Positions 33,946 through 48,639 are shown, counted from the first letter of the stretch. The stretch: 64,000 nt of DNA from Ailanthus altissimus (GCA_946807835.1 OX327683.1:36763001-36827000); one strand, 5' to 3'. Notes: generated by a model not told the origin, from the sequence alone. Translations and numbers: made by a program.

Positions 33946-35817
33946 TTTTATAAATTAATAACTATTTAACATGTTACGTAAAATTAACATTATTAAAATA
34001 CTAATTGAGTAGTGTGTGTTTTTTTTTTCTTTTCAAAAGAATGAAATTATATCTCGTAGAAGATTTATTATTAGATTCAGATAAATCATGAGTTGTCGAT
34101 GTATGGTGTAATCTACATCATCTTGTCAAATTGGGTTTGTTCTTTAAATAATATATATATATATATAATTAAACTGGTCGAATAGACTAAACGGCTAATT
34201 TCATCTCATGTGATATCGGAGGTTTCAGTTTTTTAAGCTTTGATTATACCTCTTCTGTTTGAGTCAAACTATTGATTCTAATCCGATAATTTTGACTTGC
34301 ATGAGGCCTGGCTTTATTAATCAAAATCAAGAGGAACATCATCTAACACGGCGCATGGCTGTCCGGTGGGAATTAGTTGGAGTGCACAATTCATATACTC
34401 GATCGATCGCATTGGGAAATGCCACAATATTCACGGTGTTGTCGCCTTCTTTCAAGGATTGCAAATCTTGGGATGTTTGTTATCGTAAACGTAAAAATGA
34501 TTTGTGTTTATGATTCTTCTTAAGCTACTTTATTGGGATTTTAAAATATCAGTTAAATTATATGTATCTTTTGTTTGATTTTGGGGACACCCTCGAAATC
34601 GATGCATCTGATGTCTCTTTTTTGGTCCGAAACATTGTTCCTAGCTGGTAGCCATTAATTTCAAGCTAGTTCACTTCATACTTTCATCTCATTTTTTAAT
34701 TATTGGTTATTTCTTATTTTTATTATTCGATCACATAACTCAATATATAAAAAAATGTAAATGGTGTATCTAATTGCTCTCACAAACTTTGACCTAATAT
34801 CATAAACTTTTTGCACAAGACCTTGATGATGATCACTTAGTACAATGCATTTCTCCTTCACGTCAACTCTTAAACACACAAAATATTATTTAACGTAAAC
34901 TTTGCAATGAAGACTGAGGAGCTGATTCCAGACTCATAAGGGTATTAATGGATATTCATTATTGGTAGAGTAAAATAATTTCCTAAAAGGCTTAACTATG
35001 TGACGTGAACATTGCTCTTTTAGTTATAATTGTGTCAGTGGACATATAATTAATGAAGACCAAATTAGTCGTGCATTCACCCTTGAAACAAAGGGATAGA
35101 ATAATTAGATATGTAATTGCATAAAATCTCCTTTTTTTGCATAGAACATTAATTCTAAGCAATTACCAAACTGATAAAATTACTCAACTCCAGTTTTATT
35201 TATGAGGGTGGCAATTTGGTGATCAAATTCCATGTGACACAGAATATTTTAGCATCAATGGTAAGAGTGGCAACTGACTTATAACTGCCGCCCTCATTTA
35301 AGAAGAACCAACTACCATGATCTCACATAATATGCCTGCCCATCATCAGTAGATATCTTGCATTTACGTCACTCGACACCATCGTTATATTTTGCACATG
35401 CAAATAGAGATGGTATATATTCATCGGTCGACAGAATAATAACAAAACTATATCCACGTACATCTAAAATCTTACTGAAAAAAATGCACCTGAATTGGTG
35501 AAAAGCATTACCAAGTGATTTTTGCATGAATCTTTTTCTCTTGTAACTTTTCCTGGTAAATTCTTAGCTGGATAGGATAAATTTGAAGATCAACACTGCT
35601 GCACAGTGGCTGTGCCAACTACTACACCAAATCTAATAAACGTTATCAATTTATGGTAATGATCAACATCATCTTGATCGATCAGTTGCCTGTCCATATA
35701 GATGATAATTAATTGACTGATGCGAATGAAGATACTATTTAATTTCTACTTGCTCGTGGAGTATTGAACCCACTGATACAAATGTCCACACAATATTAGA
35801 TTTCTTCACTGAAGAGG

Positions 35818-35820
<3 letters not shown>

Positions 35821-35851
<31 letters not shown>
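35821..35851. repeat. TA dinucleotide microsatellite
   Basis: About 15 uninterrupted TA units. Confidence 0.85.
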
Positions 35852-35854
<3 letters not shown>

Positions 35855-36383
35855 TGACTTGCATATACATATATAGTTCGAAATAATTAATTAACCTTGT
35901 ATATCTTAATGAAGTTGCCGTAATCCACATGCAATGAACATTATCAAATGCCATTTTTTGCACTCACTTGAAGGTTAGTGTATAGACTTGATAATCTGAA
36001 TCGTAAGCGGACGACAAGAAGAAAGGAGGAGAGTTGACAGAAGAATGTCAGAATTAAAAAAAAAAAAAAGAGATCTCTTAATTTAAAGCAGTAATCTATG
36101 ATTTACAAAGAAATAGAAGATAAAATGGCATTGTAACTCATTAAAATCCACCAGCCTATATTATAAGTCATATATATTATGCATTTGATATATGGCAAAA
36201 GGTAAATTTCTGCCGTAGGATATTGAGGCTCGAACTAGCTAGCTAATCAATCTACTTAACAGAACATTTTAGACGACAAAATAGTCAAAATAGGTTCACG
36301 TCATGTACTCTAGCTTTTAAGAAAATTAAGACGAGAAGAATTATAGGGATTATTAAAAGAGCAAAAAGTAGAGCTTCTATTAA

Positions 36384-36999
36384 TCAGTTGTGGGAAGGAG
36401 GATGAGTCTTTGGTGGTGAGTAGTCTGAATTAAAACCAGGATGTTTCTCGCCGCGTTTATTGCGAGGCACTCGCCAAGAAACTGAAACCAGAGACTCGGT
36501 TTGAACAGCACCTGAAGTCTCTTCATTTTCAACATCATTTGCTATCTTCTTATGATCAGCTTTCGTGTCTTTCAGTTGCTCATGAGTTTTATCAGCCATG
36601 CTAGTGCTTCTAATGCTCTCTCCGTTTGCTGCTCCAAGCTCATTTGGCAAGGAAGACGTTGTCTTTGGCAGTGCTGGTATCTTGTCGATATCCTTCTCAT
36701 CATTCTGCACAACCCCACAAAAGTTAGAAAGCGTTTTCGCTAGTGTTGGAAATATTAACACTACATTTACAAGTAGTTGAAAACCTAAAGAAGAAGAAAT
36801 AGAAGGGACGATGGCTTACAACGTGGAGTGAAAAATATTTTCGCAACACTAGTAATCGTAAACATGCATATTGACTAACCTTATTAAAAATGTAAAATTT
36901 CTTTTCAAGCTTCTTATCAACGTCACCTAGACGCTGGGCGATGCATGCATGTAAAGAGAGACACAAAAAGAAAACAAAAAGATGATGAGAGATCGACAT
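36384..36999 (-). CDS. RGF: ROOT MERISTEM GROWTH FACTOR / GOLVEN peptide precursor
   Basis: Two exons: 36999-36880 (120 nt, donor AAG|GTTAGT) and 36704-36384 (acceptor gtgcag|AATG), giving 146 aa. The start MSISHHLFVFFLCLSLHACIA is a signal peptide. The middle is a charged, poorly conserved propeptide. The C-terminus ends DYSPPKTHPPSHN then stop. This 13-residue block is the RGF/GLV/CLEL signature: an Asp-Tyr sulfation site and a proline-rich stretch where hydroxylation occurs, ending in His-Asn. Family peptides are processed in the secretory pathway, sulfated by TPST and perceived by RGFR/RGI receptor kinases to control root meristem activity and gravitropism. A basic stretch (PRNKRGEKHPG) before the peptide could be a processing region. 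Upstream in-frame codons to 37107 come before a better signal-peptide start and are excluded. The paralogue cannot be named. Confidence 0.85.
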
Positions 37000-37833
37000 A
37001 TTACTAAGAGTTGAGCCTGACAATGTGAATAATGGAGATGATGGTGAAGAGAAGTTCTTGGTATTGTTGGAGAATAGAAGTAGAAGTACGCTATGGGTAG
37101 TGATCAAGATAGTGGTGGTATTTGTAGTAAGAACATTAAATGCAGGGTTTCAAAGGAGATTTAAAGATGTTCTATTGTAGAACATGTATGGGTGAGGAGA
37201 AGTAAGAAAGGAAGATGAAGTTATGGCTGGCCTCTCTTTTTGCCCCTTCTCATTCACATTTCAATCAATTGGGTCCCAAGAAACAGACCGCTCACCAGGG
37301 AAAAAGAAGCAACATAGATCCTTCTTTGTAGATACTTTGGGATAGAGAGAAGAAGCGAACACTGAACATGCAGAGTCCAAAGAAGAGATTTTCCTCTCAA
37401 ATAATATACATATATATACATATATATATATAAACAATAAAGAAAGAAATAAAATAGTAAATGTAGGACCATATATTTACTAAAACAAACAAAACACATT
37501 AAAGAAATGCTTAATCGTTTTTACCAAGAGCTTCATTTCCCTCGTTGTTGTGCCCTCCATGTTCCTTGCCCTAGCCCGCCTCTTATTCTATATGAATTTA
37601 TTCCAAGACCTTTTGTACTTCTTGCGAAAAGTCGGAAGCCTTTTTAAGAGTAAGAAGACATCAAACATCCTTTACAGTAACTTTATGACTTATATGCCCC
37701 TTGTCCCACGAGCGACTGCAAAACTTGATTTTCGCGTTCTATTTAAAATATTCTTGAGAATTCTTCTGTCCTTTAATTCCACTTCATTTTAGAAAATTCC
37801 ATGATTGTCATTTCTTTTAAGGAAGAAATATAG
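37000..37833. other. Upstream region of the RGF gene and intergenic DNA
   Basis: It contains a pyrimidine/purine-biased stretch and TA-rich repeats at 37406-37432. ORFs on both strands here lack any known motif. Confidence 0.4.
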
Positions 37834-38607
37834 TGTAAGAATATTAATTAAAAATTATCGGAATATGATTTAAAGATCAAATCAAGTGTATAGAGTACGT
37901 AAAAATCGAAAATAGAAGTGAAAGAAGGTATAAAACGAAGAAGAACGTGGCACACGCCAATACCGCGGCGACTAAGAGTGAGCGCCACGACACCGAAACT
38001 AGAACCTGAGTGCAATGACACCAGGTGATCAGTGCTGCGGCGTCCGTGTGGGCACACCAGCACCGCAGCGATAGGCACTGAGCGTCGCAACGCTTTAGTG
38101 ATGGGCACTGAGCGTCACGGCGCTTTAGCGATGGGCACTAAGCGTCGCGATGCTAGACGTGGGAACAGTTTTTCGATTTGAGACTTTCTTATTTTGTCTC
38201 TCACTTGCTTCATGACTATCTAATATGACTCCCACACATTTATAGTAAATTTAAGACGTTCTAAAGCCTATATAAAGGCTCTCAATGAGTTTGAAAACAC
38301 ATCTTTGTGATAACCCAAGGAATCTTAATGATTAAATCTTCTTGTGGTTTTTTGTGAGAGAAAATCCCTAGAGTGTAAAAGAGAGTTTTCTTTATGATCT
38401 TTCTTGTAAAAGACATACTTTGTAAGTGTCTTGTGATTCAATAATAAGAGTGAGTGATCTTGATCCGCCGTAAACATAAGCAAGTTGCTAAACCACGTAA
38501 AGTTTTGTGTGTTCTTCTTTTACCATTTCTCTCTTTATTTCCTTAATTGCTTGTTCTACACTATTTGCTTGGGTGATATTACTTGTTTGTATGATTTCAC
38601 TTCAACA
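37834..38607 (+). repeat. 5' LTR of the deleted copia element, with 30-bp tandem units
   Basis: It contains a GC-rich segment (37960-38165) in which a unit GATGGGCACTGAGCGTC.. is repeated three times, at 38070-38099, 38100-38129 and 38130-38159. The partner LTR has only one recognisable unit. Confidence 0.75.
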
Positions 38608-38616
38608 AAATAGTAT

Positions 38617-40442
38617 GTGACAAGTTCCTCCAAGTCCACCCAAAGAAAGACTAAAACTTCTGAGATGGAACTTGAAGAGTACCAATTAGCCAGAGACAGG
38701 CTAAGGAGAACGATTAACCCACCAGCTAAGTATGCACAAACAGATCTAGTTGCTCATACTTTTAATTCTACTTACACTTTTGAGTATGATGAGCTTAGAA
38801 CATATGGTGAGGCTATATATAGTGAAAACAATAAAGAATGGCAGCAGGTCATGGAAGAAGAGATTAGTTCTCTAAAAAAGAATAATACTTGGAAGTTGGT
38901 GGAGAAACCTCAAAAGAAACTAATTGGGTGCAAGTGGGTGTATAAGGTGAATGAGGGGATATTGGGGATAGAACTTATAAGATTCAAGGCTAGGTTAGTT
39001 GCACAAGGTTTCACTTAGAGAGAGGGAGTTGATTTTCATGAGATATTCTCTCGAGTCGTCAAGCACACATCTATTAGGATTTTGTTAGCCATGCGTGAAA
39101 ATTTTGATTTACATCTAGAGCAAATGGATGTAAAGACAGCTTTTCTGCATGGAGAGTTTGAAGAGACGATATATATGGCACAATCGCAAGGGTTCGAGTA
39201 GCCCGAGAAAGAAGATCATACTTGTTTGCTAAAGAAGTCATTATATGGATTAAAGCAATCGCCTAGACAGTGGTATAGGAGATTTAATGAATTTATGATG
39301 GTTTGTAGCTTTAGTAGGAGTAAGTATGACAGATGCATATACTTCAAGAATATAAGTTGTAAGATGGTGTATTTGCTTCTATACGTCGATGATATGTTGA
39401 TCACATATAAGAACATAGAAGAAATACAGAAGCTCAATAAGCAGTTGAGTGGCGAGTTTGAGATGAAGGATTTAGAAGCAGCAAAGAGAATATTGGGTAT
39501 GGATATTGTGAGGAAAAGAAGAGATGTTATCTTCTTGTCCCAATAGCAATATATACTCAAAATTCTAGAGAAGTTTGGTATGTCTAATGCAAAGGTTGTC
39601 TCTACTCATTTGACGATGCATTTCAGATTTTCAGCAGCACAGTCGCCGACATCCGAAGAAGAGAAACTATAGATGAGTAAACTATCATATGCAAGAATTG
39701 TGGGAAGCATCATGTATGCAATGGTTTGCACAAGATCAGACATAACATAAATTGTGAGTGTAGTGAGTAGTTATATGGCAAATTCGGGCAAGGATCATTG
39801 GCTTGCAGTAAAGTGGATTCTGAGATATCTTAAGAGGACGTCAAATCACGGGTTGGTGTATAAAAGGGATGAGGACAACAGTGAAATGGTAAGAGGGAAC
39901 GTAGAATCAGATTATGCAAGTGATCTAGACAAAAGAAGATCGTTGACGGGCTACGTATTCACAGTGTTTGGGTGTAGTGTATGTTGGAGATCAGTTCTAT
40001 AACATGTGATTGCACTATCTATCACAAATGTGGAGTACATAGTTGTTGGTGAAGCTATTAAGGAGGTCGTATATTGAAAGGCATATGCGCTGAGGTATTG
40101 GTTAGAGAAGATGTGAACATCAGTGTATATTGTGATAACCAAAATGCTATATACCTAAGCAAGCATCAAATGTTCCATGAGATGTCGAAACACATTGATG
40201 TGCGGCTCCATTACACTCGAGAGATTGTCTAAAGTGGTGAAATTAGTATAATGAAGATAGCATCGTCTAAAAACCCTGTTGATATGTTGACTAAGCCACT
40301 GCCCTCGGTTAAGTTCATCCTATACAATGACTTAACCGAAGTCACTACTTGTGAGGGTGACCGAAGATACGGAAATGAGAGATTGAGTTACTTTATGGAT
40401 GATTTTGAATCAATGAGGGGATTTTGTGAGAATATTGATTGA
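38617..40442 (+). pseudogene. Copia RT-RNase H remnant
   Basis: Recognisable blocks in order: EEISSLKKNNTWKLVEKP and GCKWVYKV (RT start, 38850-38950); FKARLVAQGFT then a stop; DVKTAFLHGEFEE; KKSLYGLKQSPRQWYRRF; LLLYVDDML (catalytic YVDD, about 39376-39405); GSIMYAMVCTRSDI; and RNase H sequence ESDYASDLDKRRSLTGYVF. At least six in-frame stops and a frameshift near 40070 interrupt it. The first in-frame residues begin right after the 5' LTR, so everything upstream of RT has been deleted. The 3' end overlaps the second LTR. Confidence 0.85.
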
Positions 40443-41119
40443 AAATCATCGGGATGTGATTTGAAGATAAAACTAAGTGTGTAGGGTACGTAAGGATCGA
40501 AGAAGAATACGAAAGGAGACGAAAAATGAAGAAGGATGTGACAGGTGCTAGCGTCGTGGCTACCAGGAATGGGTGTCGTTGCGCCAAAACTAGAATCTGA
40601 GTGTCGCGGTGCCCAAGCGGGCTCACTAGGGCTGTGGTGATGGGCGATGAGTGTCGTGACGCTGGACACGAGAATAGTTTTTTTTATTTGAGACTTCCTT
40701 ATTTCGTTTCCCACTTGTCTTAGGACTCCCTAATACAACTCTCACACATTTATGGTAAATCTAGGATGTCATAAAGCTTGTATAAAGGTTTTCAATTGGC
40801 TTGTAAACACATTTTTTTTATATTCCAAGAAATCTTAGTGATTAAGCCTTCTTTGTGGTCCTTCATTAGATAAAATCTCTATAGTGGAAAAGAGAGTTTT
40901 ATTTGTGATATTGTTTGTAGAAAGTATACTTTGTGAGTGTCTTGTGATTCAATAGTAAGAGTGAGTGATCTTGATCCGCAATGAACATAAGTAAGTTGTC
41001 AAACCACATAAATTTCAATGTATTTTTTTTTTACCATTTCTCTCTTTATTTTTTTTAATCGCTTGTTTTGTACTATTTAATTGAGTAATATTGCTTGTTT
41101 GTGTACTTTCACTTCAACA
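40425..41119 (+). repeat. 3' LTR of the deleted copia element
   Basis: It aligns with 37834-38607, for example gggtacgtaaggatcgaag versus gagtacgtaaaaatcgaaa, and gagtgagtgatcttgatccgc, which is shared almost exactly. Confidence 0.75.
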
Positions 41120-41589
41120 ATAAAATTTTAAAAATATGTCATCATTTTATAATATATCGTAAATTATGTAAAAATTATAAATTAATTAAATAATATCACA
41201 TAATAATATTATTATCATATAATAAATTATATAATCTACCAAATTATTTCTCTATATATAATTCTATGAATTGTGTTTGATAGTTTACATATATTTTTGC
41301 ATTAATTTCTATTTATCTCAACATATTACACAAAAGGAATTTCCTTTCAAATCAGATGTTTTCTCGAAAAAAAATTCTTATCAATTTTCATATTGAACTC
41401 ATGGTATATTGAACTGAGGCATTACTTTTATAATACAAAAAAAAAATAGTTAGTTCACGAAATTGATCACCGGTACTTTATTTGTTAATTTATTTCCCAA
41501 GTAAAAGACATTTGATCAGATTTTTTTTTTGGTCAAATACGATTGCTTGTATATGTCAAGAAGATTTCAAGTAAAACGATTAAAATTTA

Positions 41590-42767
41590 GGGAAATTTTC
41601 GGCAATAGCTAAATTTGAGGAGTTTTATTTTTTTAACCACCATTTTAATTTTATGATTTTTTTAGTTAAACAAATTACTTTTTATTTTTTATAAAAATAC
41701 ATTTTCACTATTTATATAGTACCCACTATAATAAATAATATTTTGCTACAGTAAAATTATTCAAAATTAATTTTTTATTAAAATTATATTATTTTTATGT
41801 TTATTTTAATCATATTATAACAAATTTTACATAAATAATATAATTATTTAATATAATTAAATTAAAATAAATAAAAAATAAATTTCATAAACAAATACAA
41901 ACATAATTATATTTATTGATAATTAAATAAAATAAATATATTTAATTATTTATGAATAATATAAATTAATCATGCTATATATAATAAAATAAAATTATAA
42001 AAAAAATAAATTAAAATATTGAATAAAAATATTAAACCTATATTTAAGTGCAATAAAAAACTTATCGCGCCCATATTAAAACTTATCGTGCTCATATGTA
42101 AGCGTAATAAAAAAATTTATCACACTCAAATATGGGCACGAAAAAAATATATCGACCCCATATTTGGGCGCAATAAAAAATGTAGTCTTTTTTTTAATTT
42201 TATTATTTATTATAATATTTTTATTTTATTTTTACTTATTATTTTTATACTTAATATTTTTTAATTTTTATTAGTATTTTATTTTATATAATTAATTTAT
42301 ATTATTTATTAAAAAGTTTTATTTATTTATTAAAATTATATTTATTTAATTTAATTATATTATTTGTTAATTATGTAAATTGATTATATTATTTATTTAG
42401 TTTAGTTTAACTATATATTTATTTAAATTTTGTAATAAATTGATTAAATTAAATAATTAACAAATAATATAATCAAATTAAATAAATATAATTTTAATAA
42501 AAAATACAAATTTAAATTTGAATAAATATAATTTTAAGTAAAATAAAATTAAAAATAAATTAGTTATAAAATTAAATTAAATTAAAAAAATTATTGTAAC
42601 AGATACTGTTTAATATAGTAAATTATTGTTTATTAAAGCAGATATTGTCTAAATAGTAAAATGATAATTTTATCTAAAATAATTTATTTGACTAAAAAAT
42701 TAAAAAATTTAGACGTTGGCTAAACAAATTAAGAGCCCTCAAATTTAACTATTGTTAAAAATTTCCC
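41590..42767. mobile_element. MULE-like non-autonomous element with 9-bp target duplication
   Basis: The ends are inverted: GGGAAATTTTCGGCAATAGC at 41590 and, on the opposite strand from 42767, GGGAAATTTTTAACAATAGT. Flanks are TAAAATTTA (41581-41589) and TAAAACTTA (42768-42776), a 9-bp duplication with one mismatch, the length typical of Mutator-like elements. It is 1178 bp, very AT-rich, with no transposase. Confidence 0.7.
42037..42185. repeat. About 33-bp tandem repeat inside the MULE-like element
   Basis: Five degenerate units containing CCCATATTTGGGCGCAATAA and then a TTATCG-type end; the second unit lacks about 12 bp. The unit contains the palindrome CCCATATTTGGG. The 81-codon ORF across it simply translates the repeat. 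Confidence 0.65.
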
Positions 42768-42776
42768 TAAAACTTA

Positions 42777-45127
42777 TCATAGTTCACGGCTCTCTGAACT
42801 CTTATCCTATCGGCTCCTTAAAGCTTAGAAGTCCGTAGCTTCATGTTGTGAATTCCAAGTCTCCTACCAAGAAAAATTTCGGGAAATCATCTAAATCGTA
42901 GGAATGGATGTGATTGATTTTGCACGAGAAAAAAATTTAATATATGAAAGATAATATAATCATTCAAATATGTTTTTTTTTTATAATTATTTCAACTATA
43001 ATTTATTTAATAATTTTCAATTTAAATACATACATGTTAAAATTTTATTGGATCTAAATGTAGTAAAGTTTTTTCCCAAACTATTAGTACATAGCAATAG
43101 CATGATGGGTGAGTGGGACCGACATAAACAGTCAAAAACACACACGCGTGGGGTCTACTTAAGGACTAAAGGGACAAGGATCACCACCCCGTTCCTTGTT
43201 AATCTTGCGTGAAACACAAAAAGAGTGACCCAACCGTCGAAACCGCCCTAAGTGACACATGGCAAGCACCCATGTGATTCATTCAATTGCCACGTGGACG
43301 TGGACCCGACGTGTAGCCGCCGAAACGCATCTCTTTGGTCCTCTAGTGGTGGTCCACCGTCCACATCAAACCCCACACAGGCGCGACCTAACCCCACTGA
43401 AACCGGACCAGGACCATTTTTATAATATTATCAGGCCATCAGCAGTATGAATGCGGATTCCATTGTATCACAGTGAGGATGTTCGCATGTTATAACCACT
43501 CTTTTTTTTTATTGTACATTTGAGTTTGGTATGTTTGGTTTTCTATTCATTCATTTGTAAGTATTCGTGGTTTTTTGGACTAGTGAGGTTGGGTAAGAGC
43601 GACGGCGCGACAGGCTCGGCTTCCCAGGTGGCTGGGGTTTCGGGTTTGGGCATTGACAATCGGCTCGACTTGGTTTGTCCTGTTAAAGTCAAGCAGTCTT
43701 GGTTGGCTCGGCCCCGTTGTCCCCACAGCAATTTTATAGCTAAATCCGCGCATCGTGGCTAATGAAAATTCTCAGTATTTATCCCATAAATCGAAAATTG
43801 TTAACTTATTGTTGGATAACTTAAATTATATCTACAGCGACTTAGATAACCAATATTATAAATTTATAGAATTAATTAGATTAATCTCACTTGAACAAAG
43901 TAAGTATTCTCAAACTCTAATTTAATTAAAATAACACAACTAACTTGGACAAAAATATATATAATAATTAAAATATGCTAATAGAATAGTTATAAAAAAA
44001 CATAACACGACTCTTACAGAACCATCTAAACTATCTATTTCAGTTCATTTCTCCCGTCTTTGACTCAGTACGAAAATTTGACATGTCAACGTGACATAAT
44101 GGACGAAGTTGGTCCGTTGTGTTAGTACTTAGTTCTTTTCTTTTCTTTTCTTTTCTTATTTTCTTGTGGCCCAAAAACTTTTGCGTTGGCTACAACTGCT
44201 GGACCGAATCCAGCCTGGTAAAACTGGTTGTTTTCACCGCTTATGCTGAAATTTGCTTTCGTTATTGAATTGCAGATTGTTTAATAAACGACAATTAGTT
44301 CCTTGGTTAGAAGTCCAGTTCCGAGCTTCGTTGACAAATGGGCATCGGGCAGAGGATTATCAATTTCTTTTTTTATTATTATCAAAAGAGGCGTAAAGTC
44401 AAATATCAACAAAAATGAAGCTTAGCCACAGGACCAGTTCATTTCTGGTATTTGAAGATTTAAACATATCTTCTCTCGAAAGCAAACAAGATAGAAAATT
44501 AAACTTCTTTTGTCTTTCTTAATACACAAAGAATTGAATCTCATCGAGAGAACTTTCTGGACTATGCTCTAGGGTTGAGGAACCCACGACAATTTTTTTT
44601 TTTTTTTGAAATATTTGATATTTTCCTTTTTAATAGAAAGGAAGTTCTTTCATTTCAAAATCTCAATAATATTCTGTATTTGAATCTTTCGAATATTTAT
44701 ATTTGATCAATTGAGATATCTGAAAACAATATTTTTTTTTATTATTTCTTCATTCGAAATTCGAATTCAAAGTGAATTCTTCTTCTATTTTTGTATTTTT
44801 TCTACACTAGATTCAAAGACTAACCGCCGAATCACAACTAAAAAGTAGAGACTAGATTCATAGGCGCGATACTTTGTACGCGATACTTTGTACTAGAACT
44901 CATGCTTGACAGAAATAATGGAACAAGCGACAATACAAAGATTATCACAATTCCAATGAAATTTAGAAGTTGTTCATCAGTCATATCACAGTTTTTAGAA
45001 CAGCTATTTACCGAGTATAAATGCACAAAGGTGGGAATATGACTGGCACAGAGACGTTTCAAGTAAATGCAGGAATTAAATTCAAGATGTGTGGATAACA
45101 AAGGAACACATAGGCAGAGGAAAAGGG
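42777..45127. other. Intergenic between the MULE-like element and ATG8
   Basis: I recognise no gene. There is a GC-richer, promoter-like island at 43120-43450 and a second GC-rich patch at 43590-43745 whose ORFs on both strands lack motifs. A (TTTTC)n run sits at 44133-44156. Confidence 0.4.
43120..43450. promoter_or_regulatory. Cluster of G-box/ABRE- and GCC-box-like motifs without a nearby gene
   Basis: GCCACGTGG (about 43290), GGACGTGG (about 43297), CGACGTGT (about 43307) and AGCCGCC (about 43315) lie within 40 bp, in a GC-richer patch. These match binding cores of bZIP/bHLH and ERF factors. No start codon or gene could be tied to the patch. Confidence 0.3.
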
Positions 45128-47183
<2,056 letters not shown>

Positions 47184-47550
47184 TTTCGTTGATTACACTG
47201 CATAAGAAAAACAACAACCCTTAGCGCTTAGAAGATAAATTGATCACCGATAGCAGAAAACTGCGATCGAAATCAACACTTGAGGGACGCTAATGAAATT
47301 CGAACATATCTAAGCTAATAAACGTATAAACGATTCAATTAAACCGACAATTTGTACCAAAATCGGAGGGAAAAAAAATAAAGTAAAATATATTCAATCA
47401 ATTACCAAATGCTGTGACTGGTAGCTGAGAATATAAAAAACAGAAATTTCGAAATCAATAAACTAAAAGAGAAAATTCGATTCAGGCAACTTATAATGAA
47501 GATTAAACGAGGGAGAAGACAACTAAAAGAACTGATATATATATATAGCT
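47184..47550 (-). promoter_or_regulatory. ATG8: 5' untranslated region and TATA-like promoter of ATG8
   Basis: A TATATATATA run at 47535-47547 lies about 360 bp upstream of the ATG and could serve as the TATA box. Plant ATG8 genes often have an intron in the leader; I could not define one here. Confidence 0.35.
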
Positions 47551-48247
47551 CTGTCTTTGAGTTGAGAATACAAGATGGATAAACCTTTTTTTTTATTAAA
47601 AAAAATAGTTCACGTGACGTGTTAATGATATAATTGACAAAATAACTAAATTTTAAATTAATATTTTCTAATAAATATTATTAGTTGGGAAATCGATGTG
47701 TGTGTTTTCTTTGCCTTTTCGTCCTAATTTTTCTGATTTTTTAAAGAAAAATTCTCATAATTAACGAGATTTTTAACTATATATTTTTTTTATCATAGTC
47801 AAACATTTTATGTTATATTAATTAAATATAATATTTTTTTATTTTACTCTTCACAAAATAATCTCCTTTTTCAGTCGGCCAACGCGCCTTCATAGCTCTC
47901 AACACCACCTTTCACAATTCTTTTTGCCAATGTTAATTTTTTTTCTTCTAAAATTCTCTTAAACTTATAGATTAATTACAAATTTAGTATATTTTAAAGA
48001 TTTTAACTAAACTAATAAAGTATAGAGTTGAAAAAATTAAAAATTGATAAAAATTAATAATTTTTTTATCATAAATTTAGTTTTAAGTATTTTTGTGTTA
48101 TTTTTTTATAATTATTAGAAATATATAATTGTAGTGTTAGTAATGGATAAAATAGGTTGAAAATGAATGTAAAATATTAAAAATGACACAAAAATGATCA
48201 GATATAATTGAAAATACAAAAAATGGCAAATTTCAACCATTTTTAAG

Positions 48248-48430
48248 CTGCCACGCGCCAAGCTGTTGCACGTCTCAGTGCAACAAGGTGTCGAGGCACG
48301 CCTTTTTGCGTGCCCAGGTGCGCAACAAAGCACGTAATAAGGCTCGCCCTAGCGGCTTGTTGCACGCTGATGCACCGGGCATTAGGGCACGTAACAGCTT
48401 GGCATGTGACGCAACGAACCACGTGGCGAT
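48248..48430. repeat. GC-rich subterminal block of the MULE, left side
   Basis: Shares repeated GCACG, GTTGCACG and GTGCAACA words, with GC content far above the flanks. Its two plus-strand ORFs (63 and 75 codons) are frame by-products. Confidence 0.6.
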
Positions 48431-48639
48431 GCCGTGTGGCATTGTCAAATTTTTTATTTTATTTATTTATTTATATTAAGTTTATATTTGTATATATTTA
48501 TTTATATATTCAATATTTTGTATTATTTTTAATTTAATATATAATTATACTAAAATGAAATTATTTTTTTTAAGTACTACTAATATTATTATAGCACAAA
48601 TTTTTATTATTATATGCTTTGAGGGAAGATGGAAGAGTT

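Larger units (their letters stand above)
32774..36383. other. Intergenic, AT-rich
   Basis: There is no convincing gene in 3.6 kb. An 84-codon ORF at 34259-34513 has no motif. The stretch holds a foldback candidate (33371-33945) and a TA microsatellite (35821-35851). Confidence 0.4.
37834..41119 (+). mobile_element. Internally deleted Ty1/copia element
   Basis: LTR-like ends are 37834-38607 and 40425-41119; both start TGT[AG]AGAATATT and end ..TTCACTTCAACA. The second is preceded by a purine tract (AATGAGGGGATTT). The interior is only about 1.8 kb and holds RT and RNase H without gag, protease or integrase. No matching target-site duplication was found (TATAG on the left, ATAAA on the right). 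The LTRs differ substantially, so this is an old remnant. Confidence 0.8.

Noticed and set aside
43520..43762. ORFs on both strands of a GC-rich patch
   Set aside because: No motif or start context; the patch could not be linked to any family.
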